A stretch of 64,000 nucleotides of DNA from Aromatoleum diolicum (GCF_012910955.1 NZ_WTVQ01000014.1:1-64000), one strand, 5' to 3'. Shown: positions 1 through 8,019, numbered from the stretch's first letter. Numbers and translations are program-made. The notes: a model not told the origin generated them from the sequence alone.

Positions 1-175
1 GAAGTTGCCCTTCAGGTATTTGACCCCCGACTCGACGATGCCCTTCTTCTGCGGATCATGCGGCGGACAGGCATCGATGCGGAAACCGTAGCCACAGGCC
101 GCGTCGGCGTAGGAACGCTGGACCTGCGGATCATGCACACACGCCTTGGTGATCGCGCACCTGGCGTTGTCGATG
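1..175 (-). pseudogene. istA: IS21 transposase IstA, fragment downstream of the RIT insertion
   Basis: The minus strand reads IDNARCAITKACVHDPQ, continues through a CPPHDPQKKGIVESGV stretch and leaves the window in LKGNF. This matches the second half of the IstA DDE integrase core, with the third catalytic acidic residue expected in the IVESG segment. It joins in frame to the fragment ending at about 3662 (ERIIID), so the gene was intact before the RIT element entered. The fragment lacks its own start and is probably not translated. Family membership rests on recognised IstA sequence patterns; no search was run. Confidence 0.82.
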
Positions 176-206
176 TTTTGTGTCCTGGGCGCTTATGTGC
201 TGTACC
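171..206 (+). repeat. Left terminal inverted repeat of the RIT element
   Basis: The sequence starts CGATGTTTTGTGTCCTGG and ends TTATGTGCTGTACC. It matches the reverse complement of 3604-3639 except for four mismatches in the middle and near the inner end. It lies directly at the break in istA. Confidence 0.85.
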
Positions 207-314
207 GACCTGAGAAGCGCGCTGCGGCTCGAGGCTCGTTTGAAGATGGGCACATAACGCGTGGTCCGAAGGCGGACCATCAATCTCCCTTCTCTCATTG
301 GAATGGAGGTTGTC

Positions 315-1577
315 ATGTTAGAGCGCTACTTTCTCAGACCGGCCACCGTCGATCGCATTCGGGCCAACTTCGCCGGGGCCTACATCGAGCACTACGTCGG
401 ATGGCTGCGAGCGCAGGGCTATGCGGACCGCAACGTCTTCAGACGCGTGCCCATTCTTTGTCAGTTCGGCGAGTTCGCCAGCACCCGCGGCGCGATCGAC
501 GGCCAGACCGCACTCGACCACGTTGAGGCGTTCGCGCAGCACTGGGTGGCGATCCACGGCAAGTCGTGCAGGTCCGACGCAGCGCGCGCGAAGGTCGCGC
601 ATGACGCGCGTAACCCGGTCCGGCAGATGCTCGAGTTGGCGCTGCACGGCAGCGTCGGACGGCATCGCCAACGTAAACCCTTCCCGTTCGAAGCAGAAGC
701 TCCGGGATTTGCCGGCTACCTGCGCGATGAACGTGGTTTGAAGGCCGACACCGTTGAGCGCCATGCCTTCTACCTCAACGGCTTGAGCGCATTTCTCGAT
801 AGTGCCGGCGCGGCTTCGCTGGCGTCGGTGTCGCCGCCGCTGCTTGCCGCATTCCTCGTCGAGCGCTGCGTTGGCTTGGCACGCACCAGCCGACGCGATC
901 TGTGCGGAACACTGCGTATCTTCCTTCGGTACTGTCACCGCGAGAGGCTCGTCGAGCGCGACCTCAGCGCTGTAGTGGAGGTGCCGCGGGTACATCGTCT
1001 GGCCAATGTGCCGCGTGGCATCACATGGGAAGAGGTCCGCGACATGCTCAGCTGCGTGGATCGGCGCTGCGCGTTGGGCCGGCGCGACTACGCGATGCTG
1101 TTGCTGCTGGTGACGTACGGTCTGCGTGGCATCGAGGTTGCCCAACTCACGCTGGAAGACATCGACTGGCAGCACGAGCGGCTTAACGTTCCCCAGCGCA
1201 AGGCCGGGCACTGGTCTGCGTATCCGCTGGCCAGCGTCGTCGGCGAGGCGATCATCGACTATCTGAAGAATGGGCGCCCCCAGACCACCGATCGACATGT
1301 GTTCTTCCGGTCGATGGCGCCGTGGCGCCCGATCACGAGTGCGGCAGTCTCGTCGGCAGCGGTGAGATACCTGCAGCGCGCTGGCGTACGAGTTCATCGA
1401 GCCGGCGCGCACACGCTGCGCCACACCTGCGTGCAGCGTCTGGTCGATGCCCAGTTCTCGCTGAAGACGATCGGCGACTACGTCGGCCACCGCTCCGCGC
1501 AATCGACCAAGATCTACACCAAGGTCGACGTTGCCGCGCTTCGCGAAGTTGCCATGGGCAATGGGGAGGTCTTGTGA
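315..1577 (+). CDS. RIT tyrosine recombinase, first gene
   Basis: A 420-residue phage-integrase-family tyrosine recombinase, the first of the trio. An N-terminal SAM-like core-binding region is followed by a catalytic domain with an arginine in YGLRGIEV, the HTLRH box, a GH pair in YVGHRS and the tyrosine in TKIYTKV, so the R-H-x-x-R-H-Y set is complete. The frame is open back to ATG 261, but GGAGG at 305-309 places the likely start at ATG 315. Its stop overlaps the next start in GTGA, implying translational coupling. Recombinases of this type cut and rejoin DNA through a covalent phosphotyrosine. Within RIT elements the division of labour among the three proteins is not settled. Confidence 0.88.
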   Translation: MLERYFLRPATVDRIRANFAGAYIEHYVGWLRAQGYADRNVFRRVPILCQFGEFASTRGAIDGQTALDHVEAFAQHWVAIHGKSCRSDAARAKVAHDARNPVRQMLELALHGSVGRHRQRKPFPFEAEAPGFAGYLRDERGLKADTVERHAFYLNGLSAFLDSAGAASLASVSPPLLAAFLVERCVGLARTSRRDLCGTLRIFLRYCHRERLVERDLSAVVEVPRVHRLANVPRGITWEEVRDMLSCVDRRCALGRRDYAMLLLLVTYGLRGIEVAQLTLEDIDWQHERLNVPQRKAGHWSAYPLASVVGEAIIDYLKNGRPQTTDRHVFFRSMAPWRPITSAAVSSAAVRYLQRAGVRVHRAGAHTLRHTCVQRLVDAQFSLKTIGDYVGHRSAQSTKIYTKVDVAALREVAMGNGEVL

Positions 1578-2548
1578 GCAGCCGGCGCGCCGAGCTGCGC
1601 AGCCTGCTCGCCAGACAGATTGGTGCCTTTCTGCAATACAAGAGAGCGCTGGGCTGCAAGTACAAGACCGAGGCTGCCGCGCTGCACCTGCTCGACGGCT
1701 ACCTTGCCGACCAGCGCATCGCGGCCCTAGATCAGCTCGACTCCCGGCTGATCGATACCTTCCTCGCTTCGCGCCCGCGCGCCCGGGCGCGCAGCTACAA
1801 CCACCTTGTCGGCGTGACACGCCGGTTCTTCGACTGGGCGTTGATCCAAGGGGTGGTCGAACGCAATCCGGTCAATGCTCGTCCTCGTCGCGTCACCGGC
1901 CAGCGCATCCCCTACCTGTTCAGCCTCGACGACGCGAAGCGGCTGCTCGAAGCCGCGCGAGGCATGCCTACTCGGCCAAAGGCACCACATCGCGCCCTGG
2001 TCTACGAGATGGTGTTCGCGCTGCTTTACGGGCTGGGCCTTAGGGTCGGCGAGGTCAGTAGACTGTTGGTGGGGGACGTCGATTTCGAGCGTGCGACGCT
2101 GTCAGTGCGAGATGCCAAGTTCTACAAGTCCCGGCTCGTGCCGTTTGGCCCACGCATGGGCGAGCGCTTGGCGCGCTATGTCGACAAGCGCTTCGGCCCG
2201 CACGCCGATCCCGAGGCACCGCTGTTCTCGTTCACCAAGCGCGGCGCGGTCCACGAATGCACGATCAGCCAGACGTTTCACTCGCTTCTGCCGCACCTTG
2301 GGTTGAACGTACCAGCCGGTGTGTGCGCTCCACGGCTGCACGATCTGAGGCACGCGTTCGCCGTCGGGACCTTGTTGCGGTGGTATCGCTCGGGAATCGA
2401 CCCGAACGCGCGCTTGATCCATCTGGCGACTTTCCTCGGTCATTCCGACCCGGCGTCCACCGCAGTGTACGTGACGATCACCGAAGAGATGCTGCGCGAG
2501 GCCGACCAGCGATTTCGGGCGTTCGCACCAAGAGGAGGCCAATCATGA
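1574..2548 (+). CDS. RIT tyrosine recombinase, second gene
   Basis: A 324-residue tyrosine recombinase starting at a GTG inside the stop of the previous gene. Catalytic features are visible: LGLRVGEVSRL around the first arginine, LHDLRHAFAV (H-x-x-R), FLGHSD, and the nucleophile in TAVYVTI. The N-terminal part (RQIGAFLQYKRALG) resembles the core-binding domain of XerC/D-like integrases. Its end overlaps the third gene by ATGA. The start is fixed by the overlap; the longer frame upstream of it is a shadow inside the first recombinase. Confidence 0.88.
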   Translation: MSSRRAELRSLLARQIGAFLQYKRALGCKYKTEAAALHLLDGYLADQRIAALDQLDSRLIDTFLASRPRARARSYNHLVGVTRRFFDWALIQGVVERNPVNARPRRVTGQRIPYLFSLDDAKRLLEAARGMPTRPKAPHRALVYEMVFALLYGLGLRVGEVSRLLVGDVDFERATLSVRDAKFYKSRLVPFGPRMGERLARYVDKRFGPHADPEAPLFSFTKRGAVHECTISQTFHSLLPHLGLNVPAGVCAPRLHDLRHAFAVGTLLRWYRSGIDPNARLIHLATFLGHSDPASTAVYVTITEEMLREADQRFRAFAPRGGQS

Positions 2549-3549
2549 GCACCATTGGGCAAGTGCTGTTCAGCTTCTTCGAGGACCATCTAAAGGTGCA
2601 GAAGGGACTACGCCCCGGCTCGATCAAGAGCTACCGGGACACAATCAAGCTGTTTCTCGCCTTCGTCGCCGGCGCATGTCGCAAACCGGTCACCCGGCTC
2701 AGTCTGAACGACTTGTCGTCGCAGAGAGTGCTCGAATTCCTTCAGATGATCGAGGTTCAACGCCACAACAAGCCGCAAACGCGCAACCAACGCTTGGCCG
2801 CGCTGCACACCTTCTATCGCTTTGTCGCCACGCATCACTGCGAGATGCTGGCCGAGGCCGAGCGCGTCGAAGCGATTCCGAACAAGCGGACGTCGCCCGC
2901 GCCGACGCGCTACCTGGAGCGCGAGGAGATCGACCGGCTGTTCCAATTGCTTGCTGCGCAGGGTCGTCGGATCCTTCGCGATCAGGCATTGCTCATGCTG
3001 CTGTACAACACAGGCGCTCGAGTCCAGGAACTCGCCGATCTGCGCGTCGGCGATCTCGATCTCGACGGGCCACTGCGGGTGCGACTACACGGCAAGGGCG
3101 ACAAGTGGCGGGGCTGCCCCATCTGGCCCGAGACGGCAGCGTTGCTCAAGCAGTTGGATACGGTCCAGGGCGGCGACACCAAGGCGGCGCTCTTCGTATC
3201 GAGTCGTCTTCAACCCCTGACGCGCTTTGGCATCTACAAGCTCGTCAGGCGGCACACGCAAGACCTGATTCGAAGCGACGGGCACGCTCCGGGCAAGACG
3301 ATCTCGCCGCATGTGTTTCGGCACACGACCGCGGTCCGATTGCTGGAGTCCGGAGTCGAGATCAACGTCATCCGCGCCTGGCTCGGTCACGTCAGTCTCG
3401 ACACGACCAATAGGTACGCCGAGATCACGATGAGAACCAAGCAGGCGGCCCTCGCGGCATGCATGCCTCCGACGACTTCGGGGGCATCCCCGCAACGCGT
3501 CGGATGGCGTCAGAACCAAGACCTGATGAAGTGGCTGCAATCTCTGTGA
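2545..3549 (+). CDS. RIT tyrosine recombinase, third gene
   Basis: A 334-residue tyrosine recombinase. ATG 2545 is preceded by AGAGGAGG and overlaps the upstream stop. Catalytic motifs are TGARVQELADL (R), SPHVFRHTTAV (H-x-x-R), WLGHVSL and TTNRYAEIT (Y). The N-terminal segment (FFEDHLKVQKGL) is typical of integron/Xer-like core-binding domains. Only about 55 bp separate the stop from the right inverted repeat. Together with the first two genes it probably forms a single transcript whose products act on the element ends. Confidence 0.88.
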   Translation: MSTIGQVLFSFFEDHLKVQKGLRPGSIKSYRDTIKLFLAFVAGACRKPVTRLSLNDLSSQRVLEFLQMIEVQRHNKPQTRNQRLAALHTFYRFVATHHCEMLAEAERVEAIPNKRTSPAPTRYLEREEIDRLFQLLAAQGRRILRDQALLMLLYNTGARVQELADLRVGDLDLDGPLRVRLHGKGDKWRGCPIWPETAALLKQLDTVQGGDTKAALFVSSRLQPLTRFGIYKLVRRHTQDLIRSDGHAPGKTISPHVFRHTTAVRLLESGVEINVIRAWLGHVSLDTTNRYAEITMRTKQAALAACMPPTTSGASPQRVGWRQNQDLMKWLQSL

Positions 3550-3603
3550 AGATTATGTGCCCGGCGGCGGGCTACTCGCCGTCGCAGGCGCACTGTGCAG
3601 GCG

Positions 3604-3639
3604 GGTACGGCACATAACGGTCCAGGACACAAAACATCG
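3604..3639 (-). repeat. Right terminal inverted repeat of the RIT element
   Basis: It reads GGTACGGCACATAACGG, then CCAGGACACAAAACATCG. It is the reverse-complement partner of 171-206. Its last five bases, CATCG, are also the start of the palindrome at 3635-3666. Confidence 0.85.
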
Positions 3640-3666
3640 ATTTTGTGCCCGGGCACAAAATCGATG
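3635..3666. repeat. Perfect 32-bp palindrome at the RIT/istA junction
   Basis: The half-site CATCGATTTTGTGCCC is followed directly by its exact reverse complement, centred between 3650 and 3651. Each half resembles the outer end of the element (CGATGTTTTGTGTCCTGG), so it looks like a left end fused to a right end. The other junction has no equivalent. It may be a core recombination site, a footprint of an earlier related element, or part of the element's own right end. Confidence 0.9.
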
Positions 3667-4292
3667 ATGATCCGCTCGGGTACCGCCGCGAACCACTCGA
3701 AGGCCCGCCGGTGGCAGCCCAGCCAGGTCGCTACCGTCTGATCCCAGACGAACTCGACGTACTGGTGACGCGAGAAGCACAGCGTCATGACGAAGGCCCA
3801 GGTCCGGCGGACATCGCCGACCGGATGTTCGAGCATCGGGCCGGCGCCGAAGTCGACCTGGGCGGCTTCGCCGGGCGCGAAGATCAGGCGGACGGTGGCC
3901 TGCGGCGGGATCTCGCGTTTCAAGGTGGCGAGCATCCGGCGCACCGCCGAGTAGCTGCCGGTGTAGCCGTGTTCGCGCTTCAGGGCGGTGTGGATGACGA
4001 CGCCGGAAACACCTTGATTGAACCAGCCGGCGATTGTCTCGCGCAGCGGTTCGAGCCCGGAAATCGTGGTGCCGGCGCGCTTGGGGGCCGCCAGCGCCGC
4101 AGCGATTGCCGCATCGTCCGGCGGCAGAGTGCCGGCGTCCAGCCAACCCTGACCTTGCGCCAGCGCCCGCAGGGCGGCCGCCGCACGCCGCCCCATCAGG
4201 CGGCTCTTGGCAATGTCACGATCAGAATCGCCCTGACGCATGCGCATCAGGGCCTGTCGGTAGTGGTGCATTTCGAATTTCCTTCTGCTCAT
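3662..4292 (-). pseudogene. istA: IS21 transposase IstA, N-terminal fragment
   Basis: About 210 residues starting MSRRKFEMHHYRQALM. The N-terminal region is the helix-turn-helix DNA-binding part expected of IstA; a VDFGAGP segment carries the first catalytic aspartate and PERIIID the second. The frame then runs into the RIT end (DFVPGHKI) and stops, so D-D is separated from the E on the other side of the insertion. GGGGG lies just upstream of the ATG at 4292. A truncated protein of about 260 residues could be made from this frame and would keep DNA binding but not catalysis. Confidence 0.85.
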
Positions 4293-4377
4293 CGAACCCC
4301 CGGCAAAAAAACCGCCGAGGGTAACGATCGCTCGTTGAAAAATCCGAAATGCCCGTTGCCTACTTCTCCGCCGCCGG

Positions 4378-4502
4378 TGGCTCCATTACGGCGATCCGAG
4401 GGTGGCGCCTATACGCCGGTCACGGACTGGCTCCATTACGCCGGTCAGACGCTGGCTCCTATACGCCGGTCACGAAGTGGATCCTATATGCCGGTCGCTG
4501 AC
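4378..4502. repeat. Five tandem 25-bp repeats at the IS21 end
   Basis: Units begin at 4378, 4403, 4428, 4453 and 4478, an exact 25-bp spacing. Each starts TGG and has the pattern TGGCTCC(A/T)(T/A)TACGCCGGTC with small variations (TGGCGCC in unit 2, TGGATCC in unit 5; unit 1 is the most diverged). IS21-family ends carry multiple IstA binding repeats, so these are probably transposase sites. Confidence 0.85.
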
Positions 4503-4503
4503 A

Positions 4504-5991
4504 ATCATTACTGGGTTCTGCTGGTCGCCATTCTTGACCTGTTGTGTTTTGCCTATGGCGCCTATTCCGCGTTTCGCGGGGGCTCAGCCCAACGCCGCCC
4601 ACGGTAAAAGCTCTGGGAGGCGCGCCCGCCGGACCTTCCGCAGGCTTTGCGCTGCCCGTGGTGACGGCCAGGGTAGTCGCGGCAAATCTTGCGCTGGATA
4701 CAACGGCCGTCGAAGCGACCATTCACCGCATGGCCTACTATGACGCGCTGACCGGTCTGCACAACCGGGCGAGCTTATGCGAGCGGTTCGAGCCCGTTCT
4801 TGACGCCGCGGTTGCGCAGAACCAGCCGCTCGCGCTCATGATCGTGAGCCTCGACCATCTGCAGGAAGTCAATGACACCCTGGGCTATGTGTAAGGCGAT
4901 CGGCTCATCCAGACATTCGCGCGCCGACTGATCGAGGCCGAGCTTGCCGAAACCGTCGCCCGGGTGGGTGAAGGGGAATTCCCGCTGCTGTTGCCGAACG
5001 CCGATTCGGCTCGCTCCTCCGCAACGGCACAGCAGCTCTCGAAATTGTTGCACACCTCGATCGACGTCGAGGGGTTGGCGTTCGATGTACACACTCACAC
5101 CGGTCTGGCCCTGTTTCCCGGCCATGGGGCGGACGCGGAGGTATTCCTACGACGCGCTCGCGTGGCGATGCGCGATGCGATGCAGGCCGGTCGGGACTAC
5201 GCGGTCATTGCACCGGCGCTCGATCAGGAAGCCTCGCGCAGGCTGGCGTTGATGGCGGAGCTGCGCCACGCGATCGAGAGGCACCAACTCGCACTCCTGC
5301 TTCAGCCCAAGCTGCACCTGGCTTCGGCAGCGATCTGTCGCGCCGAAGCACTGGTTCGGTGGAAGCATCCACTGCTCGGTCAGGCCCCGACGTTCGAGTT
5401 CATCACGCTCGCGGAACAGGCGGGAATGATCACCCCCGTCACTCACTGGGTCCTCGAAGCGACGTTCCGCCAGCGCTACGCGTGGCACATGGCAGGAATC
5501 GAACTGCCGATGTCGGTCAATCTCTCGGCGCACGATCTGCGCGACCCGACACTGCTCGACAAGCTCGAGGGCCTGGTCGAGACTTGGGGAGCCCAACCAG
5601 GCTGGATTCAGCTGGAGCTGACGGAGATCGCGCTGATGGTGGACGCCTCGGCCGCGGTTTTCAACATGCCATCGACGACTTCGGTGCCGGCTATTCGAGC
5701 CTGGGTTATCTGCAACACCTGCCGGTCGATGCCATCAAGATCGACCAGTCGTTCGTCATCCCGCTGGTCGTCGGCTCGGCCGCACAAATGGGGCACAAGC
5801 TGGGCTTCGAAGTTGTGGCAGAGGTCGTGGAAAGCCAGGATGCGTTGCGGCGCGTGACGGAACTGGGATGTGATATCGCACAGGGCCATTTTGTGAGCCA
5901 TCCCATGGCGGCCGACCAGTTCGGGGCGTGGCGGGCAGCTTCGCAACGGCCGGGTCGATGGGTACCGCGTTTCCATGCAGCTCGGATGTAG
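4504..5991 (+). pseudogene. Decayed GGDEF-EAL signalling protein
   Basis: The remains of a cyclic-di-GMP protein. A GGDEF-like region begins MAYYDALTGLHNRASL at about 4730 and is closed by an in-frame TAA at 4892-4894, after which the same frame continues (GDRLIQTFARRL). The GGDEF signature itself is degenerate (VGEGEFPLLLP). An EAL region follows with the signature replaced by AEALVRWKHPLLG, then LSAHDLRD and LELTEIALM. At about 5655-5667 the frame shifts and roughly a dozen residues before DDFGAGYSS are missing, after which the domain continues in another frame to 5991 (EVVAEVVES). A hydrophobic segment (WVLLVAILDLLCFAYGAY) lies next to the IS21 end in a third frame. At least two disabling lesions are clear. 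Confidence 0.8.
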
Positions 5992-7041
5992 AGCGATCCC
6001 TATATGGGCCGCTCTAGCCTACGACTACCTCGCCCAACACGACACCACTTGGTGCGCTGGTACAACAATGCCACGGGGAGCTTTGTGCAAAGGCAAGCGG
6101 CGGCTGACGGCGAAGTGACCGAACAGGACTGAATTGTTGGCGCCGGCTAAGAATTGACCAACCTGATGAGTGTATTCCGGTCGAACGCTGATCAGCAGCG
6201 TGAAGCGAAACGCATTGAAGTTGCGGTAAAAAGTACGGAGCCCGGCGGATCACTTTCCCTTCGGCGCATCCAGTCAATCAGAGATCGCCGCTAACATAAG
6301 GTCACCATCCAAACGCGCTGCGACAAAGACGCAGGGCAAGCGCCCACGCGTGCTTGTCGGTGTCCTTGTCTAATCGCGCGGAATCCGATCCGGCGTCGGC
6401 GCCGACAGGACTTGCGGTACCAGCACTTCGGCGTCAGCCGCGCTGGAATCGAGCACGCGATGCAGAACGTAGGCGCCCCGCCACTGCTGTCCACAGCGCG
6501 CGTGACGGTCTTGTCGTTGAGCGCTTCCGGGAGGCGGATAGGGGCCAGTGCACCGAATCGTCCTCGCCGGGCAGAACGAGCGGCCCGCGGGGAAAGGCTT
6601 CAGGAGTGCGACGGCAAGGCGATACACGCCAGCCATGAGATTGACGGCGCGGCGAACCGGTCTCTCCCCTACCCTGTCATGATTCGGGCGCCGCTGCGTC
6701 TCTGCGTCGGCATGTGCGCGTCGCGAGCTCACACCGACCCACAGGAAAACCGCTCGGTCGATCCGATGATCTTACAAAGTTTGTAGGATTCTAGCGTTGG
6801 CCGCCGGGTGATGCCTCGTATGCTTCCGAGCTACCCTACGAAACAAACTGCGCCAAACAGGTGGCGCTTGGCCCCTCAACCACTTTCAGGTTTCCTGCAA
6901 CGCTGCGGGACTGGAATTCCGTCGTTGCATCCCGTATCCGGGTAGTTACAGTCCAGTGCTCAACACAGCTAAAACAAGCACTTGCGTGACTTTTTGCAAT
7001 ATGGCTTTAGCATGTAAAAGCGCTGCAAGTACTTGAAAACA
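5992..7041. other. Long stretch without a convincing gene
   Basis: About 1050 bp between the decayed GGDEF-EAL gene and tRNA-His. Open frames here are short, rich in arginine, serine and proline, and show no recognisable domain on either strand. A perfect 13-bp palindrome, TACAAAGTTTGTA, lies at 6773-6785. The last 200 bp are more AT-rich than their surroundings. It may be degraded coding sequence, but no family could be recognised. Confidence 0.5.
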
Positions 7042-7118
7042 TGGGGCGACATACCGGGATCGAACCGGTGACACCTGGAGCCACAATCCAGTGCTCTACC
7101 GACTGAGCTAATGCCGCC
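7042..7118 (-). tRNA. tRNA-His (GTG)
   Basis: The minus strand folds into a cloverleaf: acceptor GCGGCAT/ATGTCGC, D arm GCTC...GAGC, anticodon arm CTGGA-TTGTGGC-TCCAG with anticodon GTG, and T arm ACCGG-TTCGATC-CCGGT. An extra G at 7118 sits before the acceptor stem opposite C73, the G-1 identity element of tRNA-His. CCA is encoded. It is the last of three tRNAs read leftward. Confidence 0.96.
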
Positions 7119-7160
7119 ACTTCTCCGATTGCAGGAATCCTGCAATCAAAAACCTATTAC

Positions 7161-7237
7161 TGGCCTGCCCGACAGGAATCGAACCTGTAACCCCCGGCTT
7201 AGAAGGCCGGTGCTCTATCCAGTTGAGCTACGGGCAG
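7161..7237 (-). tRNA. tRNA-Arg (TCT)
   Basis: Cloverleaf on the minus strand with acceptor CTGCCCG/CGGGCAG, anticodon loop CTTCTAA (anticodon TCT), T arm ACAGG-TTCGATT-CCTGT and encoded CCA. It reads AGA/AGG arginine codons. It lies between tRNA-Pro and tRNA-His with short spacers, so the three are probably one transcript. Confidence 0.96.
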
Positions 7238-7263
7238 ATCCCGCGGGCATTTTCGGGGTTAGC

Positions 7264-7340
7264 TGGTCGGGGTGGAGGGATTCGAACCCCCGACATCTTG
7301 CTCCCAAAGCAAGCGCGCTACCGGACTGCGCTACACCCCG
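7264..7340 (-). tRNA. tRNA-Pro (TGG)
   Basis: Minus-strand cloverleaf starting CGGGGTGTAGCGCAG, with anticodon loop TTTGGGA (anticodon TGG), a GGTTCGAATCC T arm and encoded CCA. It is the first gene of the tRNA cluster, about 10 bp from the promoter -10 box. Confidence 0.96.
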
Positions 7341-7350
7341 AGAGCCGCGA

Positions 7351-7379
7351 ATAATACACATACATCGGCAGTGCGTCAA
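7351..7379 (-). promoter_or_regulatory. Sigma-70-type promoter of the tRNA cluster
   Basis: On the minus strand TTGACG (7379-7374), a 17-bp spacer and TATTAT (7356-7351) lie just upstream of tRNA-Pro. Both boxes are one mismatch from consensus with ideal spacing. Confidence 0.75.
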
Positions 7380-7448
7380 ACAACAAATCAAAGAAAATAT
7401 CAGCATAACTTCGACGAAAGAAGAAATGCTCGTCAAACAGGTCTCTGC

Positions 7449-7477
7449 TTGCCCAGACGGGCGGATTCTGATATTAG
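7449..7477 (+). promoter_or_regulatory. Candidate sigma-70 promoter of dksA
   Basis: TTGCCC (7449-7454), a 17-bp spacer and TATTAG (7472-7477) lie about 37 bp before the dksA start. Direct inspection only; an alternative promoter further upstream in the AT-rich 7380-7430 stretch cannot be excluded. Confidence 0.45.
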
Positions 7478-7513
7478 TTCGCTTCCTTCAATAACCAACC
7501 GGAAGTCGAAGTC

Positions 7514-7939
7514 ATGCCAGACGATACACTGCACAAACAATTCCCGCCGTATGCCCCCGCGAAAGGCGAGGAATACATGAGCGAGAAGCAGCTGGCCCAC
7601 TTCCGCGAGATGCTCGAATCGGTAAAGCACGAGCTGGCCGGCGACATTGAACGCACGGTGCACACGATGCAGGACGAAGCCACCGCCTTCGCCGACCCCA
7701 ACGATCGTGCCAGCCAGGAATCCGACATCGCGCTCGAACTGCGTAACCGCGATCGGGAGCGGAAACTGATCAAGAAGATTGACGAAGCCCTTGGCCGCAT
7801 CGCGGCAGGCGAATATGGCTACTGTGATAGCTGCGGCGTTGAAATCGGGCTCAAACGCCTTGAGGCGCGCCCTACCGCAACGATGTGCATCGACTGCAAG
7901 ACGCTCGAGGAAATGCGCGAGCGCCAGGTCGCGAAGTAA
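7514..7939 (+). CDS. dksA: RNA polymerase-binding transcription factor DksA
   Basis: A 141-residue DksA. The N-terminal region is followed by the coiled-coil hairpin carrying DPNDRASQES, which includes the acidic tip that enters the RNA polymerase secondary channel, and a C-terminal four-cysteine zinc finger (CDSCG...CIDC). DksA acts with ppGpp to repress rRNA and tRNA promoters and activate amino-acid biosynthesis genes in starvation. The length is close to the E. coli protein (151). The start at 7514 has GGAAG upstream; a second ATG at 7577 (MSEKQLAHF) is a weaker alternative. It is read away from the tRNA cluster and ends in a strong terminator. Confidence 0.95.
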   Translation: MPDDTLHKQFPPYAPAKGEEYMSEKQLAHFREMLESVKHELAGDIERTVHTMQDEATAFADPNDRASQESDIALELRNRDRERKLIKKIDEALGRIAAGEYGYCDSCGVEIGLKRLEARPTATMCIDCKTLEEMRERQVAK

Positions 7940-7991
7940 TTCCGCACAAGGCCACGTTGGCGCGCCGATGCGCGACGCAATCGTGGCAACA

Positions 7992-8019
7992 AAAAGGGGA
8001 CGCCGCAGCGTCCCCTTTT
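7992..8019. terminator. Bidirectional terminator between dksA and pnp
   Basis: AAAAGGGGACGC pairs perfectly with GCGTCCCCTTTT around a 4-base loop. The stem is flanked by A and T tracts on both sides, so it can end dksA from the left and pnp from the right. Confidence 0.9.

Larger units (their letters stand above)
171..3666 (+). mobile_element. RIT element (recombinase in trio) inserted in istA
   Basis: Three tyrosine recombinase genes in one direction overlap at GTGA and ATGA junctions and are bounded by 36-bp imperfect inverted repeats (171-206 and 3604-3639). This is the layout known for RIT elements. The interrupted istA frame can be closed by removing everything between one copy of CGATG at 171-175 and another at 3662-3666, which suggests a 5-bp target duplication or a shared core site. 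The right end carries an extra segment of about 27 bp beyond the inverted repeat that completes a perfect palindrome. All three recombinases keep their catalytic residues, so the element may still be active. Confidence 0.85.
1..4503 (-). mobile_element. IS21-family insertion sequence, partial, interrupted by a RIT element
   Basis: The outer boundary is placed at 4503, where the leftward-reading strand begins TGTCAGCGACCGGC. IS21-family elements usually start with TG, and this end is followed inward by tandem repeats and then the istA start at 4292. The istA frame is broken at about 3662 and resumes at about 175, because a RIT element lies between. The element continues past the left edge, where the rest of istA and the istB ATPase gene would be expected. 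No target duplication can be checked because the other end is outside the window. The insertion abuts a decayed GGDEF-EAL gene and probably removed its 5' part. Confidence 0.8.

Noticed and set aside
318-1820. 500-codon open frame antisense to the first RIT recombinase
   Set aside because: Arginine/alanine-rich shadow spanning two overlapping recombinase genes with intact catalytic residues.
4378-4502. Tandem repeats considered as a CRISPR array
   Set aside because: The 25-bp units are adjacent with no unique spacers and sit at an IS21 end, which explains them better.
3645-4607. 320-codon rightward open frame across the IS21 end
   Set aside because: It is antisense to istA, then runs through the terminal repeats; only its last 35 codons, next to the GGDEF-EAL relic, look protein-like.
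6370-6786. Overlapping open frames on both strands in the 6-7 kb gap
   Set aside because: No hydrophobic, motif or domain pattern, no ribosome binding site, and both strands equally open, as expected by chance at this GC content.
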